From: Rufibacter latericius
GTDB lineage: Bacteria; Bacteroidota; Bacteroidia; Cytophagales; Hymenobacteraceae
Reading direction: 5' to 3'
Length of the DNA: 64,000 bases
NCBI RefSeq assembly: GCF_003721515.1
Contig: NZ_RJJD01000001.1
Span: 930,001 to 994,000, forward strand
Of this stretch, positions 58,900 to 64,000 are shown piece by piece (within the stretch, counting starts at the first letter, position 1; each line of letters begins with the position of its first letter). Both the position numbers and the translations under genes were made by a program. The notes under the pieces are model-generated. The model did no database searches. It had not been told where the DNA came from and saw only the letters and a program-made list of their open reading frames with translations.

Positions 58900-58978
58900 G
58901 CTTTCTAGCGGCCGCCAGCGAAGAACCCCTGCATTGGCTTCCGCTAACCTTCACCATTCACGTCATAGTTCAGGAAAG

Positions 58979-60379
58979 ATGAAACTGAAATCACTGAAAA
59001 AACTTTTCATTGTCGCGCTCCTTTCCGCCTCTTCCACCTCGGCGGGAGCGGTCTCCCTGCCAGCCATCCTTGGAAGCCACATGGTGCTGCAACGAAACGC
59101 CGAGGTCATTCTCTGGGGTTGGGGCAGCACCGGCGAAGAAGTCACCGTGACCGGCAGCTGGGACAACAAACCCGTTAAAACCAAGGTCAATAACCAGGCG
59201 CAATGGTCAGTAAAACTGCAGACTTCCGCCGCCAACGGCCCGCAGACCGTGACCGTGAAAGGCTACAACACCCTGGTGCTGGAAGACGTGTTGCTGGGCG
59301 AGGTCTGGTTATGCTCCGGTCAATCTAACATGGACTGGAATGCCAACGCCGGAATAGACAATGCCGAGCTGCACATCAAGGAAGCCAATTACCCCTCCAT
59401 CCGGTTTTTCCAGGCCTCCAAACGCACCGCCGATGCTCCGCAGGTGGACCTGCAGGGCCAATGGGTAGTCTGCACGCCGGAAACCATGAAGAACTTCAGC
59501 TCGGTGGGCTACTTCTTCGGGAGGGAAATTCACCGGAACCTGAACACGCCGGTCGGGTTGATCAACAGCAGCTGGGGTGGCACCCCCATCGAGATTTGGT
59601 TCAGCGGGCAGGCCATCGCTTCTAACCCTGTTTTGGCCGAAGCAGCCGCAAAACGCAAAGAGGTAGAATACGGTCCGGTGCAGCCAGCCAAAGCCTACAA
59701 CGCCATGATTGCGCCGCTCATCCCCTTCCGGCTGGCAGGTGCCCTGTGGTACCAGGGGGAATCTAACGTAGATGCCCCCGAAGTGTATGCCCAGATGCTG
59801 CCCACCCTTATCCAGGATTGGCGCACCTCCTGGAAAAATGATTTCCCCTTCTACTACGTGCAGATCGCGCCCTGGAAGTACGGCACCCCCGAAGAACGGG
59901 TGCGGCTCGCCGAGGCCCAGCTGAAAACCATGACCGTTCCGAAAACTGGCATGGCGGTCATCAGTGACGTGGGCGATACGGTGGACATTCACCCCAGAAA
60001 CAAACTGGATGTAGGCAAACGCCTCGCCTCCTGGGCTCTGAACAAAACCTACGGTAAAAAAGAGGTGGCCTTCTCTGGCCCCGTGTACCGCGACATGAAA
60101 GTGGAAGGAAACAAAATTCGACTGTCTTTTGACCACGCAGACCAAGGCTTGGTAGCCAAAGGCAAAGAACTCACCCATTTTGAGATTGCCGGCGAAGACC
60201 AGAAGTTTGTGCCCGCCAAAGCCAAAATAGACGGCAAAACCATTGTGGTGAGCGCCAAGGAAGTGAAAAAGCCGGTAGCTGTGCGGATGGGCTGGAACAA
60301 CACCGCTGTACCTAACCTCTTCAACAAGGCAGGTCTACCCGCCTCCACCTTCCGGACTGATAACTGGCCCCGTAAGTAA
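58979..60379 (+). CDS. SASA-domain carbohydrate acetylesterase
   Basis: 466 residues from the ATG at 58979, which has AGGAAAG just upstream and opens a proper signal peptide (MKLKSLKKLFIVALLSAS). The frame-open start at 58898 lies inside a repeat region. The SASA/SGNH-type fold shows nucleophile Ser116 in SGQSNMDW, WYQGESNVD near residue 258, and the Asp336/His338 pair in DIHPRNK. The family deacetylates sialic acid or plant polysaccharides (CE20-like). Between GH27 and GH5 mannanase it most likely removes O-acetyl groups from acetylated mannan; substrate is inference. Confidence 0.85.
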   Translation: MKLKSLKKLFIVALLSASSTSAGAVSLPAILGSHMVLQRNAEVILWGWGSTGEEVTVTGSWDNKPVKTKVNNQAQWSVKLQTSAANGPQTVTVKGYNTLVLEDVLLGEVWLCSGQSNMDWNANAGIDNAELHIKEANYPSIRFFQASKRTADAPQVDLQGQWVVCTPETMKNFSSVGYFFGREIHRNLNTPVGLINSSWGGTPIEIWFSGQAIASNPVLAEAAAKRKEVEYGPVQPAKAYNAMIAPLIPFRLAGALWYQGESNVDAPEVYAQMLPTLIQDWRTSWKNDFPFYYVQIAPWKYGTPEERVRLAEAQLKTMTVPKTGMAVISDVGDTVDIHPRNKLDVGKRLASWALNKTYGKKEVAFSGPVYRDMKVEGNKIRLSFDHADQGLVAKGKELTHFEIAGEDQKFVPAKAKIDGKTIVVSAKEVKKPVAVRMGWNNTAVPNLFNKAGLPASTFRTDNWPRK

Positions 60380-60417
60380 CATACCATCTAGAATTATCTT
60401 CTTCCTTTGTACTCCAC

Positions 60418-61731
60418 ATGAAAAGTATTTACTTTCTTGTAGCTCTCCTTTGCGCTTCTTTCACCCAGGTTCTTGCCCAGAAAGCATCGGACTTTGTGAA
60501 AACCGATGGACATACCTTTACGTTAGGCGGCAAGCCTTACTACTACATCGGGACGAATTATTGGTACGGTGGTTTGTTGGCCTCTACCGGTCAGGGCGGG
60601 GATCGCAAAAGATTGGTAAAGGAGTTGGATTTGCTTAAGAAAGCCGGTGTCACGAACCTTAGAATCCTGGCCGGCGCCGAAGGCCCGAACAACCAGCCGT
60701 ACCGCGTCTCGCCAGCTCTGCAGATGTCACCCGGCGTGTACAATGACACGCTGCTGGCTGGTTTGGATTTCCTGCTCGCCGAGATGGCCAAACGCGACAT
60801 GAAAGCGGTGCTGTACCTGAACAACGCCTGGGAATGGTCGGGTGGTTTTAGCCAATATGTGAACTGGAACACCAACGTGCCCATTCCCTACGCCTTGGCT
60901 AACAACAATGACTGGGCCAGCTTCATGAAGTACTCCGGTCAGTTTCACCAGTGCGATCCCTGCAAGGAGCAATTCGCCGACCATATCAGATTCATGCTAA
61001 GCCGCACGAACCAGTTCACGAACCAGAAGTACACAGAGGACCCCGTGATCATGTCCTGGCAGATCGCCAATGAGCCCCGCGCCTTCTCCATGGCCAACGT
61101 GCCCGCTTATGACCAATGGATCAAAAGCACCGCTGCCCTGATCAAGTCCCTGGACAAAAACCACCTGGTGTCTACCGGCTCAGAAGGCTCGCACGGCTCA
61201 GAGGGCTCCATGGACGTGTTCAAACAAGTCCACACTGATCCCAATATCGATTACTTTACCATGCACATCTGGCCGCGCAACTGGGGCTGGCTGGATAATA
61301 AGAACATCAGTGGCTCTTTGGATTCTGCTATTGTGAAGACCATGCAGTACATGGACCGGCACATCACCTTCGCCCGGGAGCAGAAGAAACCAATTGTGAT
61401 GGAGGAATTTGGGTTGCAGCGGGATAACAACGAGTTCAGCCCCTCGGCCAAAACCAACCACCGCGACCGATATTACACGCAGGTGTTTGAACGCGTACTT
61501 TCCAGCGCTAAAGCGAAAGATGCTCTAGCCGGGGCCAACTTCTGGGCCTTCAACGGAATCGCCCGTCCTCACCCAACCCGCCACTTCTGGAAACCCGGCG
61601 ATGACCTCATGGGCGATCCCCCCCAGGAAGAACAGGGCCTCTACGGCGTTTTCGACACCGATTCTACCATGCCGCTGATTGCAAAGTATAGCAAGGCGGT
61701 TAGGAAGGCTGGGAAGAAAAAGAAGAAGTAG
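60418..61731 (+). CDS. GH5 (subfamily 7-like) endo-beta-1,4-mannanase
   Basis: 437 residues with a signal peptide (cut after VLAQ). GH5 barrel: GTNYWYGGLLAS, NLRILAGAEG, acid/base Glu219 (QIANEPRAF), HIWPRNWGW, nucleophile Glu330 (VMEEFGLQRD). These fit the GH5_7 mannanase group. The chain ends in an odd basic tail, RKAGKKKKK, with no T9SS domain. It is the last gene of the mannan locus, 38 bp after the esterase, and is closed by a 22-bp-stem terminator. Confidence 0.93.
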   Translation: MKSIYFLVALLCASFTQVLAQKASDFVKTDGHTFTLGGKPYYYIGTNYWYGGLLASTGQGGDRKRLVKELDLLKKAGVTNLRILAGAEGPNNQPYRVSPALQMSPGVYNDTLLAGLDFLLAEMAKRDMKAVLYLNNAWEWSGGFSQYVNWNTNVPIPYALANNNDWASFMKYSGQFHQCDPCKEQFADHIRFMLSRTNQFTNQKYTEDPVIMSWQIANEPRAFSMANVPAYDQWIKSTAALIKSLDKNHLVSTGSEGSHGSEGSMDVFKQVHTDPNIDYFTMHIWPRNWGWLDNKNISGSLDSAIVKTMQYMDRHITFAREQKKPIVMEEFGLQRDNNEFSPSAKTNHRDRYYTQVFERVLSSAKAKDALAGANFWAFNGIARPHPTRHFWKPGDDLMGDPPQEEQGLYGVFDTDSTMPLIAKYSKAVRKAGKKKKK

Positions 61732-61828
61732 ACACTGCCTTAAAATTGAACGGGCGCCGGGAAAAAGGAAGGATGCTTCAACCAGAGTCCTCCTCTTGTG
61801 ATCGTTCAAGGAATAGATTTTACCCTCC

Positions 61829-61864
61829 GTTTTAAGGCAGCTTTTGTAAAAACAAGCCAGAAAT
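61829..61864. repeat. Dispersed intergenic palindrome, copy 19
   Basis: GTTTTAAGGCAGCTTTT-GTA-AAAACAAGCCAGAAAT, overlapping the left edge of the terminator. Confidence 0.55.
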
Positions 61865-61911
61865 AGCATAGAAAAAGCGCAGTGGTTTGCTGCGCTTTTT
61901 CTATGCTATTT
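61861..61911 (+). terminator. Bidirectional terminator between convergent genes
   Basis: A perfect 22-bp stem (61861-61882, 61890-61911; core AGCATAGAAAAAGCGCAG) has a 7-nt loop. T-rich stretches on both strands suit GH5 and the convergent lipoprotein gene, whose stop is at 61920. Confidence 0.9.
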
Positions 61912-61919
61912 CTTCTAAA

Positions 61920-62399
61920 CTACTTCTTCAAAGGAGCTCCTACGGCAATACTACAGTCATGCCCCGGTTGCCCGTGGGGCGGGTTCATGCCTTTGGCGGT
62001 GGTAACCGGAGGGCCCATGGGTAGAACAGGGGCGGGCGGCAAAGCAGAAGGCCGGGCATTAGGAGTGGCCGTAGCGCCTGAGTTGGGGGTTACCCCCGGA
62101 TTAACGGTTACTCCGGGAGGCGAGTTCAAGGGCGCGCCCACCTGGATATCGCACCGATGGCCCGGCTCGCCGTGAGCAGGGTTTAAACCAGTGGTCACTA
62201 CCGGAGTGCCAGCAGGCGTTTGTTGGCCTACGGTGGCCGGTTGTGAAGTTACTGGCGCAGTAGAGTTAGAAGAGGTATTTACCGGCAAAGAGGTATTCTT
62301 CGCGGTATCGGCTCCTGCGGCTGGCTCATTTTTGCTTTTGGAACACCCTACCCCGCAGCACAGAGAGGCAATGATCAGGATCTGTATTGTACTTTTCAT
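61920..62399 (-). CDS. Lipoprotein with two NPxHGxPGHxC repeats, function unknown
   Basis: 159 residues. The signal ends in a lipobox GVGC (Cys19). A Ser/Thr/Pro/Ala-rich low-complexity stalk carries two near-identical 21-residue units (71-91 and 137-157) with the pattern NPxHGxPGHxCxIxVGAPL. Each unit offers two His and one Cys (His76, His81, Cys83; His142, His147, Cys149), plausible ligands for copper, zinc or haem. I recognise no named family. It is followed by a strong terminator and lies 84 bp downstream of the MCP-like gene. Confidence 0.8.
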   Translation of the reverse strand: MKSTIQILIIASLCCGVGCSKSKNEPAAGADTAKNTSLPVNTSSNSTAPVTSQPATVGQQTPAGTPVVTTGLNPAHGEPGHRCDIQVGAPLNSPPGVTVNPGVTPNSGATATPNARPSALPPAPVLPMGPPVTTAKGMNPPHGQPGHDCSIAVGAPLKK

Positions 62400-62483
62400 A
62401 ACTGGTTTTCAGCTTGTAAAATGAAAATGATTTACGAAACCTGCCTCGTTCTCTAAGCCGAACAGAAGCACAGGCAAATCTCT

Positions 62484-63149
62484 CTAGTTCAGCATAGGAT
62501 TTTGTGGAAACTTAGAGAACCTTGATTTAGAGGCGAAAATAAGCATTTGAATCAGGATGCCGATGACGATGATCAAAACAAACTCCAGCTGGGTAAGAAT
62601 AGCCGACCCTGCCATCATCTGCTGAGACGAATCATTCAACCGTTTGCCTTCTGCGACCTGAATGCGGGAAAGTTGGTTCAGGTAGTTTGTAGCCTGTTGG
62701 AACCGGGTATCCAACTCTTTCTTGGCTGGCAACACCTCTTTTCCTCCCAACTGCCGCAAATATTGGTTTTCCAAAGCTTTCAGTTCCCGGTGGTTTCGGT
62801 CAAAGGCAACTAAGTACCTGGCTTCGGCATCGGTTAACCGGGTTTTGCCAAATTCTGTGAGCAGGGTGGCAATGGCCAGGTTGTTTTCCTGTAACCCGGA
62901 AGCCAGATGGCCATCATTCCCGGCATAAAAAGAATTGTCCACCAGCATTTTCTTCTGGTACAGGTGCCCAGACAGTTGGTAAATGTAACTTTCCACCAGC
63001 AGCCGGTCTTCGTAGACGGTGGCGAAGGAAGTACCCAGTTTCGTCACCGTTTTATTGTCCAGCGTATTTTTAGCCAGTACCAAGACCATCACCACCGCCA
63101 GCAGCAATGCGGCCTTTGTTTTATGTTTCACACTATATACCCATCTCAT
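62484..63149 (-). CDS. Membrane protein with MCP-type four-helix sensor domain
   Basis: 221 residues from the ATG at 63149 (MRWVYSVKHKTKAALLLAVV); an earlier in-frame ATG at 63191 is less likely. TM1 (about 11-28), a periplasmic helical domain (about 30-180) resembling the four-helix-bundle MCP sensor (YEDRLLVESYIYQLSGHLYQ), TM2 (about 187-207), then only about 14 cytoplasmic residues. There is no HAMP, methyl-accepting or kinase domain. Function unknown; it may signal through a partner. Confidence 0.72.
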   Translation of the reverse strand: MRWVYSVKHKTKAALLLAVVMVLVLAKNTLDNKTVTKLGTSFATVYEDRLLVESYIYQLSGHLYQKKMLVDNSFYAGNDGHLASGLQENNLAIATLLTEFGKTRLTDAEARYLVAFDRNHRELKALENQYLRQLGGKEVLPAKKELDTRFQQATNYLNQLSRIQVAEGKRLNDSSQQMMAGSAILTQLEFVLIIVIGILIQMLIFASKSRFSKFPQNPMLN

Positions 63150-63349
63150 CTTTCCAAAAAATAAGGAGTGAAAACTAGAAAGGGAAAGCACTTACAGGAA
63201 AACAATCTTTTGCAATCTGCAGAAGAGAGAAACAAGGCTTCGCCCTGCACGGAAGTTACAAATTTTAAACCTTAAAAGCCAGACCTTTATCCTTAAAAGT
63301 ACTTCTCTGATTCCCTGAGGCCAAGGAAATAAAAAGGGTTCGGGGAAGG

Positions 63350-63385
63350 GTTTGAAGCCTGATTTCGGAAAAGGGCCCCAAAACG
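63350..63385. repeat. Dispersed intergenic palindrome, copy 20
   Basis: GTTTGAAGCCTGATTT-CGG-AAAAGGGCCCCAAAAC, 1 bp past the SDR stop. Confidence 0.6.
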
Positions 63386-63386
63386 C

Positions 63387-64000
63387 TTACGCCCATCTGG
63401 AATTCATCTCCAGAAAGAAGGCATCATTTTCTTCCCGGGAGGCTTTTCTTCTCACTTCCGAAGTCCCGAAACCAACTTCCAGTTCCCCGTTGTCAATGCG
63501 CTGCATCACCGAGTCAGCGAACTCATTCAGCGGTGCCCCGAAGGTGTGCAAGCCGGTTCCCCCCAAGTCGGTATTCACAGCAGGCGGCACAATTTCCACC
63601 ACTTCCACGCTGGTTTTGGAAAGCAAGTACCGCAACGACATGGTAAAGGAATGCAGAGCCGCTTTGGTGGCGCAATACACCGGCGCGAAAACACCCGGCG
63701 TAAAGGCCAGCCCCGAAGTGACATTGATGATGGCTGCCGTTTCTTGTTGGCGCAGGTGGGGCACAAAGAGGCTGCTTAGGTGAATGGGCGCTTCCAGGTT
63801 AATGGCGATTTCCTGTTGCGTTTGGCTCCACTCCTCCTGCTCGTCTACCAGGTTGACCCGCCGCTGAATACCGGCGTTGTTCACCAGCACATTCAACTGC
63901 GGGAATTCAGCGGTGGTCCACTCCAGCAGGGCGATGCGGTCGGCCTCGCGGGCTACGTCACAGGCAATGGTATGAATCTCGGGGTACTGGGCCTTGACCT
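63387..64000 (-). CDS. Short-chain dehydrogenase/reductase, start beyond window
   Basis: The frame runs from the right edge to a stop at 63387, giving the C-terminal about 204 residues. SDR landmarks: ACDV after the third strand (dinucleotide region), NNAG, the Ser of INVTSG, and YCATK (Tyr/Lys catalytic pair), followed by VVEIVPPAVNTDL. The N-terminal glycine-rich cofactor motif lies off the edge. An internal TTG at 63896 is not the start. The pattern resembles the DltE-like oxidoreductases; substrate cannot be predicted. Confidence 0.9.
   Translation of the reverse strand, partial: VKAQYPEIHTIACDVAREADRIALLEWTTAEFPQLNVLVNNAGIQRRVNLVDEQEEWSQTQQEIAINLEAPIHLSSLFVPHLRQQETAAIINVTSGLAFTPGVFAPVYCATKAALHSFTMSLRYLLSKTSVEVVEIVPPAVNTDLGGTGLHTFGAPLNEFADSVMQRIDNGELEVGFGTSEVRRKASREENDAFFLEMNSRWA

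Overview
The window reads as chromosomal DNA of a Bacteroidota bacterium, most likely a Cytophagales/Hymenobacteraceae member (Rufibacter, Nibribacter or Pontibacter type). The evidence is two SusC/SusD pairs, a one-protein hybrid two-component regulator, a Por-type (T9SS) C-terminal sorting domain, Bacteroidota-type -7 boxes (TAnnTTTG-like), and many glycoside hydrolases (GHs) with signal peptides or lipoboxes. The genus is inference. I see no rRNA, tRNA, CRISPR array or transposase gene.

Layout. 1-8322 (minus strand): a SusC/SusD pair followed by two beta-L-arabinofuranosidase-type enzymes (GH146/GH127-like and a truncated GH127), probably for plant arabinosyl glycans. 9477-13997: acyltransferase 3, a DUF2382 stress protein and a GH13 amylase. 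14201-16797: an arsenic operon arsR-DUF6428-arsC-acr3 with a recognisable operator over the promoter. 17412-29413: a second SusC/SusD pair, two GH144-like enzymes, GH43+CBM32+FN3 and GH3, a candidate beta-1,2-glucan locus. 29719-34331: two tandem SusB-type GH97 enzymes. 34542-34715: a MITE-like inverted-repeat element. 34766-37244: small minus-strand genes (DinB, WYL regulator, DUF1801, 4-TM protein). 37384-48389: FucP-type sugar permease, GH9, hybrid two-component sensor/regulator and a divergent GH3. 48569-61731: AraC regulator and an eight-gene mannan locus (GH26, Na+/sugar symporter, GH130, cellobiose 2-epimerase, T9SS GH26, GH27, SASA acetylesterase, GH5). 61920-64000: a lipoprotein with two His/Cys repeats, an MCP-sensor-like membrane protein and a truncated SDR.

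How the genes fit together. The mannan locus gives a complete route. Secreted GH26 and GH5 mannanases, GH27 alpha-galactosidase and an esterase trim acetylated galacto(gluco)mannan to mannobiose. The symporter imports it, the epimerase makes mannosyl-glucose, and GH130 phosphorolyses that to mannose-1-phosphate and glucose. It has no SusC/SusD of its own. GH9, GH3 and the permease next door would handle the cello- or glucomannan part.

The strongest unexplained signal is a family of about 22 imperfect palindromes of about 35 bp, all intergenic and mostly within 50 bp of a stop codon. Other non-coding signals are a 32-bp perfect palindrome at 9106, paired inverted repeats upstream of the first susC, and a long-range inverted repeat in the GH26 leader.
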